Below are positions 1-8,135 of a stretch of 64,000 nucleotides of DNA, in pieces; position 1 is the stretch's first letter; each line of letters opens with the position of its first letter. Origin of the DNA: Pseudoalteromonas sp. S16_S37 (GTDB lineage Bacteria; Pseudomonadota; Gammaproteobacteria; Enterobacterales; Alteromonadaceae). The notes beneath the pieces were generated by a model, which saw only the letters and a program-made list of their open reading frames with translations, was not told the origin of the DNA and ran no database searches. Position numbers and translations under genes: made by a program. Location of the stretch: positions 1 to 64,000 of the forward strand of contig NZ_JAAUWV010000018.1 in NCBI RefSeq assembly GCF_014694405.1. The letters run 5' to 3'.

Positions 1-81
1 TCTTCTATTGGATATATTTCACCAGCTCAATATGAAGCTGATTTCTATGATAATTTAAAAGAGTCAGGTAAAGTAGCCTGA
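1..81 (+). CDS. IS3-family transposase, C-terminal fragment (cut by window edge)
   Basis: The first 27 codons read in frame to TGA at 79-81 and contain SSIGYISPAQYEADFYDNL. This matches the extreme C-terminus of IS3-family OrfB (DDE integrase) proteins, where an H/S-S-x-GY-x-SP motif precedes an E/D-x-x-Y/F tail. The rest of the gene lies before the window. A terminal-repeat-like sequence follows within 40 bases. The family call is firm, but the IS group cannot be told from this fragment. Confidence 0.75.
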   Translation, partial: SSIGYISPAQYEADFYDNLKESGKVA

Positions 82-119
82 CTTAAACAACTAGTCTCCG
101 ATGAACTCGGGGCGATTCA
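1..119 (+). mobile_element. Right end of an IS3-family insertion sequence
   Basis: After the transposase stop, the bases at about 92-119 end in GAACTCGGGGCGATTCA. This resembles right terminal inverted repeats of IS3-family elements, which end in CA and often carry a G-rich run close to the tip. The boundary is placed at 119 by this likeness only. The left end and the target-site duplication are outside the window. Confidence 0.6.
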
Positions 120-472
120 GTAATTTGACTTGTTTAAGCTCTATTTGGAGCAACTCTTATGCTGCAATAACTCCTTTCTCTGCATTTTTTATTGTGGCGA
201 TATTTAGCTGCATTTGGTTTTTTTATTGCGGCATAAAGTACAAACAAAAAGTAGGTAAATCGGTATATTTACTGTTAGCTGTCGGAGCTGTGTTCTATTA
301 CTTTTGGTTCAAAGGTTTTTACGGTTTCTGGCAACTAATGAGCTACGAGCAAAAGGAAATTACATTACAAGAGTTTTTTGAAAAAACAGGTGGTACAGAA
401 AGGTTAAAGCTGTATGGTAGTGGCGCTAATCAAAATGTATTGTGTAAATCGCAATATAACAAAGCAAATTAA
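101..472 (+). CDS. Hypothetical membrane protein, probably 5'-truncated by the IS
   Basis: This open frame of 123 codons has two hydrophobic stretches, at residues about 20-43 and 54-76, and a polar C-terminal tail. Its only ATG start (101) lies inside the IS terminal repeat. The first six codons are therefore IS sequence, and the native N-terminus was probably lost on insertion. I see no good ribosome binding site. It is either a broken remnant or a fusion ORF. I do not recognise the family. Confidence 0.35.
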   Translation: MNSGRFSNLTCLSSIWSNSYAAITPFSAFFIVAIFSCIWFFYCGIKYKQKVGKSVYLLLAVGAVFYYFWFKGFYGFWQLMSYEQKEITLQEFFEKTGGTERLKLYGSGANQNVLCKSQYNKAN

Positions 473-809
473 AAGTGCGGACAAAAAACAGTGGGCTTTG
501 TTCGCACCTCAATTTGGACATCCACCTCAATTTGTTCGTTAGACAGTATTTGCGACTTCCCGGTTAAACAGGTTTTATTGCTCCGATTTGACGCAAGTTT
601 TGACCGCAGTTTCTGTGGACAGTCACTCCAAGTCAACAGTCTGTTAATCAGACTTGACTTACCAATCTGAGCCGGTCAGATTTCTGCAACAAATTGGACC
701 TGAATAATATACATCTGTACAATTCCACACTTCTAGTCTATTTCAGACGGTACCTGTTTTTACAGGATGTGAAGGTACCTTGTCTGCCGCATATATGAGG
801 ATTTAAACG
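473..809. other. Gene-free stretch with structured repeats
   Basis: There is no convincing ORF. A 12-bp direct repeat, CACCTCAATTTG, lies at 505-516 and 523-534. Imperfect inverted repeats lie at 603-618, at 630-643/649-660 (AAGTCAACAGTCTG against CAGACTTGACTT) and at 744-786. The last abuts the lipoprotein gene at 810. It could be a leader, or debris next to the IS. Confidence 0.5.
744..786. repeat. Nested inverted repeat in the leader of the 810 gene
   Basis: The outer arms CAGAC-GGTACC (744-754) and GGTACC-TTGTCTG (774-786) pair around a perfect inner hairpin CCTGT-TTTT-ACAGG (753-766). The structure ends about 24 bases before the ATG at 810 and would sit in the 5' leader. A regulatory role is only inferred; no uridine run follows, so it is not a classic terminator. 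Confidence 0.45.
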
Positions 810-1343
810 ATGCGCGTAATAGTGATATTGAGCCTATTTGCTTTTTGCATGATTAACCTAAGTGCCTGTGGTACAACTGATATTGTTCGCGTAAGCGAAA
901 CGAAGTTATATAAAGCAGAAATGATTGGTGTAAAACAGTACCGTAAAGGGAACTATGAACAAGCATTTGAGCTGCTTAAACAACCCGCTCAGATGGGTTA
1001 CAAAGGCGCACAATATGTATTGGCTTTTATGTTTTTAAAGGGTCAGTATGTTGAGCAATCTACCGTGTTAGGTATGGGGTGGCTTGGCGTTGCAAAAGAA
1101 GCCGACGTAAAAGATTGGAACACCCAGTTTGACAACTTTTACGCAGCAGCACCAGAGAGTTTAAAAACTAAAATTGATGCAAAGGTAGCGCAATATATCG
1201 CGCAATTTGGCTTAAAAGCGCAAAACGTGACGTGCAAAAAATCATTGAATACATCGACTAAAAGAGTCGACGTTAAATGTGATAACTATGATGGAATAGG
1301 TCAACTATACGAAATAGAAATGACAGAAACTGAATCACTTTAG
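810..1343 (+). CDS. Small lipoprotein with Sel1-like repeat
   Basis: The protein has 177 residues. It begins with a lipoprotein signal, a hydrophobic run ending in the lipobox L-S-A-C (Cys20), so it is probably anchored in the envelope. Residues about 38-85 (Y-x-x-G-x-Y-x-x-A-F-x-x-L-x-x-P-A-x-x-G) resemble a Sel1/TPR-type alpha-hairpin repeat, a protein-protein interaction fold. The C-terminal third holds two cysteines and no family I recognise. The start is supported by the signal peptide and by GAGGA about 7 bases upstream. It lies 48 bases before the next gene and may be cotranscribed. Function unknown. Confidence 0.7.
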   Translation: MRVIVILSLFAFCMINLSACGTTDIVRVSETKLYKAEMIGVKQYRKGNYEQAFELLKQPAQMGYKGAQYVLAFMFLKGQYVEQSTVLGMGWLGVAKEADVKDWNTQFDNFYAAAPESLKTKIDAKVAQYIAQFGLKAQNVTCKKSLNTSTKRVDVKCDNYDGIGQLYEIEMTETESL

Positions 1344-1391
1344 GCAGCCAAATTCTGGCATGTAATAAACACAAAAATTGGACTCAATATT

Positions 1392-2405
1392 ATGAAATAT
1401 AATGGAATAGCTTTAGCGGTTGCGTTATGCAGTAGCTCAGTTTTAGCACAAAGTGAATTTAACAAAACACATACAATTTACTTTGATAACGTACTTGATG
1501 GCCAACTAGTAAATCAACAGTCTATGGATTTTGATTTTAAGGGCACTAACGAGCATTTTGTTGCCAAAAATGATGTCGACATTGTATCTGGAAGAACAAG
1601 TGTTGATGAGCAGTTGGTGCACTTTGAAATTAGCCAACCCGATCTCAACACGACAATGTACTTCACTGGCTCGTTAAGCGATACCACTTACACAGGAACA
1701 TGGTACTCCAATCAGGGAACTCGTGGCGATTGGAACCTGCTTCTGAATCCGCAAAGCCAATTGTCAAGTTGCAAAGAAATACTTCAATCAGGCCAGAGTA
1801 CAGGTGATGGGGTATATGACATTGTTGGAGACAACGGCAACTTTTTGAGTGTTTATTGTGATATGACTACCGACGGTGGTGGTTGGACATTGGTGGGAAG
1901 CTTCCCTAAAAACCATGCCGGTGGCGTTAAAAACTTAACGCAATACTCAGATGAGCCTGAAACATCACCTAATAATCCAACTAAACTTTGGATGTACAAA
2001 GGCAACTTATCAAGATTTGTTGATGTGAGAGAGCAAATTGCTTGTTCACAAGCGCAATGTGCCGACGGTAAGGCTGTGTATGGCGTTAATTTCTCAACAT
2101 TTGAGCTTGAACAAGTAAGAACGACTTGGGCATATGAAGATAAAGTGGTTGCTATGCCAATGAGAGCTGGTCAACCTGCTTGTAGAACCGACTTGAGCGA
2201 ACCTAATACGTCGTATGATGGCTGCTCTAACCCAAGCTATGTAACCTATACCAGTACCGATACTTACGTTGGTTGGCAAGGGGATGTTAATGGCGGTTAT
2301 TGCTGGGTGGCGCGTGGTACACATAAACCTAATTCATTAGGCTCTTCTTTATGTAAAGGTGTGGAGCCAAACGGAACTAAGTGGGCGCTGCTGTGGATGC
2401 GTTAA
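1392..2405 (+). CDS. Secreted protein with fibrinogen C-terminal-like domain
   Basis: The protein has 337 residues and starts with a signal peptide (cleavage probably after Val-Leu-Ala at residue 19). Residues about 125-337 carry the bacterial form of the fibrinogen/collagen C-terminal-like domain: S-C-K-E-I near the start, V-Y-C-D-M, then D-G-G-G-W-T-L-V, followed by several cysteines that probably form disulfides. Such domains bind sugars or surfaces. The N-terminal 100 residues look like a beta-rich region with no family I recognise. It is exported, probably to the periplasm or medium. The ligand is unknown. Confidence 0.7.
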   Translation: MKYNGIALAVALCSSSVLAQSEFNKTHTIYFDNVLDGQLVNQQSMDFDFKGTNEHFVAKNDVDIVSGRTSVDEQLVHFEISQPDLNTTMYFTGSLSDTTYTGTWYSNQGTRGDWNLLLNPQSQLSSCKEILQSGQSTGDGVYDIVGDNGNFLSVYCDMTTDGGGWTLVGSFPKNHAGGVKNLTQYSDEPETSPNNPTKLWMYKGNLSRFVDVREQIACSQAQCADGKAVYGVNFSTFELEQVRTTWAYEDKVVAMPMRAGQPACRTDLSEPNTSYDGCSNPSYVTYTSTDTYVGWQGDVNGGYCWVARGTHKPNSLGSSLCKGVEPNGTKWALLWMR

Positions 2406-2427
2406 TACTTAGCCTAAGTGATATGGA

Positions 2428-2455
2428 GGTGAATGGTTAGTGATTAACCATCACC
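2428..2455 (+). terminator. Stem-loop after the fibrinogen-like gene
   Basis: GGTG-A-ATGGTTA pairs with TAACCAT-CACC around a 5-base loop, giving an 11-bp stem with one bulge, 23 bases after the stop codon. There is only a short, mixed CCTATT tail, so intrinsic termination would be weak. It may be a 3'-end stabilising structure instead. Confidence 0.45.
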
Positions 2456-2633
2456 CCTATTACACGATAGAAGCGGCGACCATAAACAAATGCGACACGT
2501 TAAAAGTGGTGAGATTCTGAAATAAGTCGAGAATGACGATACAAGTTCAGAATGACGAGTCAAATTGAGATAGTGGCAGCGCAAAATATACACTCGCGGT
2601 CTTACTAGCTAGAGCCTGTACCACTTAAGCGAA

Positions 2634-3002
2634 TTACGTTATGACGAGGAACAGCCCAAGTAGCGTAAATAGGATACCAAAGTTAAAAGAAAACTTGGCA
2701 TACCACGATGGGATAATTAACTGATCTGAATCGTGTTTTGTAAGTTTACCCGCGAGCCAAAATCCGTATACCCAGCCAATCGCATTATGTGTAATGTATA
2801 AAGAGGGTAGCAAAACTTGCCATTTCGAAAACGGTAAATAAATCAACGCGAAGATAGATACAATAGCCCAAATAAACTCAATGATTGATGTTATGGCCGT
2901 AACAGGCGTGATTGGATTTTCAGGTGAGTTTAAGATATGACGGGCTTCGTATATTATGATGAGTCCAATGAAAAGGCTTAAACCTAGATAAACCTCAAGC
3001 AT
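2634..3002 (-). CDS. Small inner-membrane protein of unknown function
   Basis: The protein has 122 residues if read from the ATG at 3002. That start is favoured over the ATG at 3029 because AAGGAA lies 6 bases upstream of it. Four hydrophobic segments are visible (about residues 2-20, 35-58, 60-80 and 98-120), typical of a four-helix membrane protein. A conserved-looking H-N-A-I-G-W-V-Y-G-F-W stretch lies in the middle. It follows the KamA-family gene on the same strand with a gap of under 60 bases, so the two may be cotranscribed. I do not recognise the family. Confidence 0.6.
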   Translation of the reverse strand: MLEVYLGLSLFIGLIIIYEARHILNSPENPITPVTAITSIIEFIWAIVSIFALIYLPFSKWQVLLPSLYITHNAIGWVYGFWLAGKLTKHDSDQLIIPSWYAKFSFNFGILFTLLGLFLVIT

Positions 3003-3058
3003 AAAATGTTCCTTAAAATAGGGCGGCAAGGCTGTGCCGCCCCGTGTAACTTTCTCAT

Positions 3059-4396
3059 TTACATTGCGTTGTATTCATCTTCCCAGAAGAACTTCTGTTC
3101 ACCGAAAGCGGGTTTTAAATCATTTAACCAAGTCGCTTTTTCATCATACTTAGCAAAAAATGGTTGTTGTACCCAGTCCGGATTGCGGGCTTGAATAAAG
3201 CGCAGTACAAACACTTTTTCACCATGAATTTGTGCTACACCAGAAATTTCGACTTTACCTGGGCCCGCACTCATAGACGGACCGCGTACGGTTCTGCATA
3301 CCCCAGACACATTTTTATAGGCGTCACGGAATATTTCCCATGTTTTATATAAAGGCAACTCAAAGTAGCGTTTTGCTCCGGTATCCCGTTCAATAAACAT
3401 GTAGTAGGGGATCATGCCCAGTTGCGTTTGCGCTTTCCACATTTCGCTCCACATTTGTGAGTCAACATTAATGTTATTTAGTAAAGGCGCTTGCGTTCTG
3501 ATCTGAGCACCAGTTTGACGAATAAGGCGAATTGCTTCTTTGGTGATATCGGTACGAAGCTCTTGTATATGATTAATGTGGGCCATGATAGAGACATGTT
3601 TACCCGCGTTAACAAGCTCTTTTAAAAGCGCCAACAGCTCTTTTGCATCAGGGTCGGTGACATATCTAAATGGCCAAAAGGTGAGTGATTTGGTACCGAT
3701 ACGAATGGTTTTAATATGGTCAAAGCGTGGCTCTTTTAATGCTTCTAAATATTTACGTAACTTTGAAGTGCGCATCACCATAGGGTCGCCACCAGTGATT
3801 AGCAGATCAGTGACTTCTTTATGCTCGGCTAAGTAATTATGCAGCAACGTTTCATCATTGTTGTTAAAACGTGTTGCTTTACCTACAAACTGCGCCCATC
3901 TAAAGCAAAACGTACAATAAGAATGGCAGTACTGGCCTTGTGATGGGAAAAACAACACGGTTTCTTTGTATTTGTGCTGAATACCGTCTAATCGCTTTCC
4001 TTCATAAAAAGGTACATTTTTGTCCATTTGCCCTGCTGGATGCGGGTTTAGCTTCAGGCGAATTTGGGTCGCTAGAGCAATAACATCTTCTGCAGTGTGA
4101 GGACGCTCTAGAAGCTGCACCATTTGTTGGTAAGATTCGTCGTCTAGCATACCGCGTTGTGGAAAGGTCAATTGAAAAACAGGATCGTTTGGTACGTTAC
4201 GCCAATCAATTAGTTCTTCAATCACAAAGTTATTAACGCGAAACGGGAATACATTTGCAACGACTTTCATTTCGAAACGTAAATGCTCGGGGAGTTTATC
4301 TAGCTGCTCGATTTTGTCGATCTGACGATGTTGGTAAACGGTAAACCTTGGCGCTTGATAAGCTTGTGCAGGTTGTAATTTGACGATTTGCTGCAT
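3059..4396 (-). CDS. KamA-family radical SAM aminomutase-like protein
   Basis: The protein has 445 residues. The radical-SAM cluster motif C-HSY-C-TF-C is at Cys157, Cys161 and Cys164, followed by the T-G-G-D-P-M SAM-binding loop at about 201-206. A probable PLP lysine is Lys381 in G-P-G-K. This is the order found in lysine/glutamate 2,3-aminomutases, PLP- and SAM-dependent enzymes that move an alpha-amino group to the beta carbon. By hand alignment the two Asp residues that hold the lysine epsilon-amine in clostridial LAM are not conserved: the region reads N-I-N-V-D-S and I-E-R-D-T. Lysine is therefore a doubtful substrate. GAGG precedes the ATG. It lies downstream of bioA on the same strand, with no obvious functional link. 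Confidence 0.8.
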   Translation of the reverse strand: MQQIVKLQPAQAYQAPRFTVYQHRQIDKIEQLDKLPEHLRFEMKVVANVFPFRVNNFVIEELIDWRNVPNDPVFQLTFPQRGMLDDESYQQMVQLLERPHTAEDVIALATQIRLKLNPHPAGQMDKNVPFYEGKRLDGIQHKYKETVLFFPSQGQYCHSYCTFCFRWAQFVGKATRFNNNDETLLHNYLAEHKEVTDLLITGGDPMVMRTSKLRKYLEALKEPRFDHIKTIRIGTKSLTFWPFRYVTDPDAKELLALLKELVNAGKHVSIMAHINHIQELRTDITKEAIRLIRQTGAQIRTQAPLLNNINVDSQMWSEMWKAQTQLGMIPYYMFIERDTGAKRYFELPLYKTWEIFRDAYKNVSGVCRTVRGPSMSAGPGKVEISGVAQIHGEKVFVLRFIQARNPDWVQQPFFAKYDEKATWLNDLKPAFGEQKFFWEDEYNAM

Positions 4397-4546
4397 AAAT
4401 CCTCGTACTTTTACTCATTGCTGTCAAAGCGATACATAGTAACATGGTCTGTTGTGTAATTTCGAACTACGTCGTCAAATTAGCAACACTATATTCCTTT
4501 AAAACTAATAGTAAGCCACAACACTCAAGTTATGGCATAACACATA

Positions 4547-5836
4547 TTAGTATTGAGATTCGTTTATTGCGTCATAGATTGCATCTGCAAGTTTATGAAT
4601 ATCTTCAGTTGAACAGATGTAGGGCGGCATTATGTAGATAAGTTTACCAAATGGTCTTATCCATACCCCTTTATTAACGAAAAACCTCTGTATTTTAGCG
4701 ACATCAACGGTTTTGTCTATTTCAACAACGCCAATTGCGCCTAATGTTCTTACGTTAACAACCTGAGGTAGACTTTCACACCGTTGAAGCGCTGTCATGG
4801 CTAGGTTAATTTTTGAGACTTGCGCTTGCCAGTTATTTTCTAACAATAAATCAATACTTGCGTTTGCTACGGCACACGCCAATGGATTACCCATAAAAGT
4901 TGGGCCATGCATTAAGACGCCAGCTTCTCCCTCGCTAAGTCCAACAGCAACTTTTTCGTTAGTCAGCGTGGCCGATAGCGTCATCATGCCTCCGGTCAGG
5001 GCCTTACCGATACACATTATATCTGGTTCGATATCAGCATGCTCACAAGCAAACATTTTACCTGTGCGACCAAAACCCGTTGCAATTTCATCGAGTATAA
5101 GTAACACATCATACTTATCACATAATTGCCTAACCTTAGCCAAATAGTAGGGGCTATAAAAATTCATGCCGCCAGCGTTTTGCACAATGGGCTCGATAAT
5201 GAATGCAGCAACATCTTGATGGTGCTCTATAAACGCTTGTTCAAGGGAGTCTAATTCTTGTTGCTCTGGTTGGTCATCAAATTTAGCTTTAGGTGCGGCT
5301 ACAAATATATGTTCAGGCAAAAAGCCTTGATACATGCTGTGCATTGAATTAACTGGGTCGCACACACTCATGGCCGCAAAAGTATCACCGTGATAGCCTT
5401 TTTGGGCGGTCATCAGTTTGTTTTTACCTTTATGGCCTTTACTTATCCAATACTGAAGCGCCATTTTTATCGCGACTTCAACACTTACCGAGCCGCTGTC
5501 TGCTAGAAAAACTCGGTCTAGTGTTTTTGGCGTAATGCGAATGAGTTTTTTGCATAGTTCAACCGCAGGGGCGTGGGTAATGCCGCCAAACATAATGTGG
5601 CTCATGGTACTTGCTTGCTGGTGAATCGCTGCGACTAGTTTTGGATGGTTGTAGCCATGAATCGCGCTCCACCAAGATGCCATTCCATCAATTAACTCAG
5701 CACCGGTATCGAGATAAATTTTATTCTCATTTGTGTGTGTTACGCCGTATGAAGGGAGCGGATTAAGCATGGACGTATAGGGGTGCCAAATATGCTTTTT
5801 ATCAAATTCTTTATCGATTGACTGAAAATTACTCAC
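4547..5836 (-). CDS. bioA: Adenosylmethionine-8-amino-7-oxononanoate aminotransferase BioA
   Basis: The protein has 429 residues, the normal family length. It is a class III PLP aminotransferase that uses S-adenosylmethionine as amino donor to convert KAPA to DAPA, the third-from-last step of biotin synthesis. Visible marks are the N-terminal H-I-W-H-P-Y-T-S, S-W-W-S near residue 54, Asp249 in L-I-L-D-E and the PLP lysine Lys278 in C-I-G-K-A-L-T-G-G. The start codon is GTG (5836-5834), with AAGG upstream. It is divergent from bioBFCD, sharing a 122-bp control region whose BirA operator touches this start codon. This is the enterobacterial arrangement. Confidence 0.95.
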   Translation of the reverse strand: MSNFQSIDKEFDKKHIWHPYTSMLNPLPSYGVTHTNENKIYLDTGAELIDGMASWWSAIHGYNHPKLVAAIHQQASTMSHIMFGGITHAPAVELCKKLIRITPKTLDRVFLADSGSVSVEVAIKMALQYWISKGHKGKNKLMTAQKGYHGDTFAAMSVCDPVNSMHSMYQGFLPEHIFVAAPKAKFDDQPEQQELDSLEQAFIEHHQDVAAFIIEPIVQNAGGMNFYSPYYLAKVRQLCDKYDVLLILDEIATGFGRTGKMFACEHADIEPDIMCIGKALTGGMMTLSATLTNEKVAVGLSEGEAGVLMHGPTFMGNPLACAVANASIDLLLENNWQAQVSKINLAMTALQRCESLPQVVNVRTLGAIGVVEIDKTVDVAKIQRFFVNKGVWIRPFGKLIYIMPPYICSTEDIHKLADAIYDAINESQY

Positions 5837-5870
5837 TGGTAAACCTTGCTTGACTGGTTGGCGTTGACAA
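5837..5870. promoter_or_regulatory. BirA (biotin repressor) operator
   Basis: TGGTAAACC (5837-5845) and CGTTGACAA (5862-5870) match the E. coli bio operator half-sites TTGTAAACC and GGTTTACAA at 8/9 and 7/9, with the same 16-bp spacer. The site lies between the divergent bioA and bioB promoters and overlaps the bioB -35 box. Biotinyl-AMP-bound BirA would repress both directions. birA itself is not in the window. Confidence 0.8.
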
Positions 5871-5891
5871 TACTACGACACAAAGTAGACT
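5864..5891 (+). promoter_or_regulatory. Probable bioBFCD promoter
   Basis: A perfect -35 TTGACA (5864-5869) is followed after 16 bp by TAGACT (5886-5891, 4/6 to TATAAT). The -35 lies inside the right half-site of the BirA operator, so repressor binding would exclude RNA polymerase. Confidence 0.6.
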
Positions 5892-5898
5892 AAGCCAA
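5870..5898 (-). promoter_or_regulatory. Probable bioA promoter
   Basis: On the minus strand TTGGCT (5898-5893) and TAGTAT (5875-5870) are separated by 17 bp. Each matches consensus at 4/6. The start point would fall within the BirA operator, facing the bioB promoter. Confidence 0.45.
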
Positions 5899-5958
5899 TC
5901 ACCGTCAAGTTAACTGCATTATTTTTGAGCAGATTTTAATAAAAAAGAGAATATAAAC

Positions 5959-6996
5959 ATGGCTACAGTTCGTCACGATTGGACTTATGAAGAAGTAAAA
6001 GCATTATTTGAGATGCCGTTCAACGATTTATTATTTAAAGCCGCCAGTATTCACCGTGAGAACTTTAACCCTAATGAGGTGCAGATCTCAACGCTACTAT
6101 CGATTAAAACCGGTGCGTGCCCAGAAGATTGTAAGTATTGTCCGCAATCAGGTCATTACAAAACAGATCTTGAGCGAGAGCGCTTGATGGAAGTTGAAAA
6201 GGTTGTAGAACAAGCGCGCTTAGCAAAACAAAAAGGTGCCACACGTTTTTGTATGGGCGCTGCATGGTCTGATCCAAAAGATAGAGACATGCCTTACATT
6301 GAAAAAATGGTTAAAGAAGTGAAAGAGCTTGGCCTTGAAACATGTATGACGCTTGGGATGTTAGATAACGAAAAAGCCCATGCACTCAAAAACGCTGGCC
6401 TTGATTATTACAACCATAACTTAGATACGTCTCCTGAGTATTATCAGCAGATCATCACAACCAGAACGTACCAAGACCGTTTAGATACAATCGATAACGT
6501 GCGCGATGCAGGTATGAAAGTATGCTCTGGCGGCATAGTAGGCATGGGTGAACAAGCAGCAGACCGTTTTGGGCTTTTAATGCAGTTAGCTAATTTGCCA
6601 CAGCAGCCCGAAAGTGTGCCGATTAATATGTTAGTGAAAGTTAAGGGTACACCACTTCAGGACGTTGAAGATTTAGACCATTTTGAGTTTGTACGCACGA
6701 TTGCCGTTGCCAGAATTATGATGCCGAAAAGCTATGTGCGTTTATCAGCGGGTCGTACCGCGATGAATGAACAAATGCAGTCTATGTGTTTCTTCGCAGG
6801 CGCGAATTCAATTTTCTATGGTGATAAGTTGTTAACCACAGAAAACCCAGAAGCTGATGCCGATATGAACCTTCTTAAAAAGTTAGGCATGAAGCCGGAA
6901 GAACGCCATGATTACTCAGACGAAGCATACGAAGCCTCGTTGTCGTCTGCTATTGCTGATAAAGCAACTTCTGAGCTGTTTTACGAAGCAAATTAA
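5959..6996 (+). CDS. bioB: Biotin synthase BioB
   Basis: The protein has 345 residues. This radical SAM enzyme inserts sulfur into dethiobiotin, the last step of biotin synthesis. The 4Fe-4S motif CPEDCKYC is at Cys54, Cys58 and Cys61. Further conserved cysteines for the sacrificial 2Fe-2S cluster appear in [16 protein letters not shown] and C-S-G-G-I-V-G, and a late S-A-G-R-T carries the arginine ligand. It is the first gene of bioBFCD. Its stop overlaps the bioF start by one base (TAATG), which implies translational coupling. Confidence 0.97.
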   Translation: MATVRHDWTYEEVKALFEMPFNDLLFKAASIHRENFNPNEVQISTLLSIKTGACPEDCKYCPQSGHYKTDLERERLMEVEKVVEQARLAKQKGATRFCMGAAWSDPKDRDMPYIEKMVKEVKELGLETCMTLGMLDNEKAHALKNAGLDYYNHNLDTSPEYYQQIITTRTYQDRLDTIDNVRDAGMKVCSGGIVGMGEQAADRFGLLMQLANLPQQPESVPINMLVKVKGTPLQDVEDLDHFEFVRTIAVARIMMPKSYVRLSAGRTAMNEQMQSMCFFAGANSIFYGDKLLTTENPEADADMNLLKKLGMKPEERHDYSDEAYEASLSSAIADKATSELFYEAN

Positions 6997-8135
6997 TGGC
7001 CTTTGAGTACATACAGCAAAGTTTGGCACAGCGACAACAACATGCTTTATTAAGGCAGCGGGTGCATGTGCAGCAAAGTAGCGCCCGCACGATAACCATT
7101 GCTGGCAAAACATATCTTAATTTTGCCAGTAACGACTATCTTGGACTCGCCGATTCACCGTTTGACAAAGCACCCACAGCAACAGGTAGTCGAAGCTCAG
7201 CTTTGGTCACCGGTTATCAAAGCTGTCATAAACTACTTGAAGATAAGCTATGCGCGTTATTGAACTATGAATCTGCATTGCTATTCAGTACGGGGTTCAG
7301 TGCTAATAGCAGCGTATTAAAAACGCTATTTAGCGAAACGAGTTCAACGCAAAACTGTGCAATATTTCAAGATAAGCTCAATCACGCTAGTTTAATAGAT
7401 GGTGCTTTGCAAAGTTCAGCAAAGCATGTGCGCTTTAATCACAATGATATGTCTCATTTGCGATCAAGGCTTGAAAAGTCGCCCGCACACAACAAGCTCA
7501 TTGTGAGTGAAGGGGTGTTTTCAATGGATGGCGACACAGCACCACTGGATGAGCTTTACAGTTTAAGGCAGCAGCATAATGCTTGGTTGATGTTAGATGA
7601 TGCCCATGCGTTTGGAGTCTTGGGTGAAGATGGGTTGGGGTCGTGCCAATTACATCAAAATAAGCCCGATATATTAGTGATCACATTTGGTAAAGCAATG
7701 GCAAGCCAAGGTGCTGCGGTTTTGGGCGATAAAGCGCTTATTGACTACATGCTTCAGTTTAATCGCGAGTATATTTATTCAACCGCGATGTCTCCGTTGA
7801 TGGTAGATGCTGCATTTTTTCAGCTGCAACGATTACTAGATGCCCATGCGCAAAGGGATAAACTGAAAGCTAATATCAATTTGTTTAAGCGTTTATGTGC
7901 TGACAAGCGCATTGCGGTTATGCTCTCTGATACACCTATCCAACCTGTGGTGTTGGGAAGCGCAGAAAATGTGCTTGCCGCTCAGCGAGCATTACAAAAC
8001 CGTGGTATATGGCTAAGTGCAATCCGCCCGCCAACAGTACCAGAAAATACGGCCCGATTGAGGATCACGCTTACAGCAGCACACCAAGAGCAAGATATCT
8101 ATGAGTTGGTGCGGCACTTAGAGGCGCAATTATGA
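6996..8135 (+). CDS. bioF: 8-amino-7-oxononanoate synthase BioF
   Basis: The protein has 379 residues. It is an alpha-oxoamine synthase that joins pimeloyl-ACP/CoA and L-alanine with loss of CO2 to give KAPA. It shows N-F-A-S-N-D-Y-L-G-L near residue 42, S-T-G-F-S-A-N, D-D-A-H-A-F-G-V at 201-208 and the PLP lysine Lys233 in T-F-G-K-A. The start overlaps the bioB stop by one base and the end overlaps bioC by four bases (ATGA), so the operon is tightly packed. Confidence 0.96.
   Translation: MAFEYIQQSLAQRQQHALLRQRVHVQQSSARTITIAGKTYLNFASNDYLGLADSPFDKAPTATGSRSSALVTGYQSCHKLLEDKLCALLNYESALLFSTGFSANSSVLKTLFSETSSTQNCAIFQDKLNHASLIDGALQSSAKHVRFNHNDMSHLRSRLEKSPAHNKLIVSEGVFSMDGDTAPLDELYSLRQQHNAWLMLDDAHAFGVLGEDGLGSCQLHQNKPDILVITFGKAMASQGAAVLGDKALIDYMLQFNREYIYSTAMSPLMVDAAFFQLQRLLDAHAQRDKLKANINLFKRLCADKRIAVMLSDTPIQPVVLGSAENVLAAQRALQNRGIWLSAIRPPTVPENTARLRITLTAAHQEQDIYELVRHLEAQL

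Noticed and set aside
505..534. CRISPR-like repeat
   Set aside because: Only two 12-bp copies with a 6-bp gap; no array, no regular spacers and no cas genes.
3059..4396. A link between the KamA-like aminomutase and the beta-amino group of the lipopeptide
   Set aside because: The synthetase has its own aminotransferase domain for the beta-amine, and the KamA-like gene is 17 kb away behind bioA in an unrelated block.
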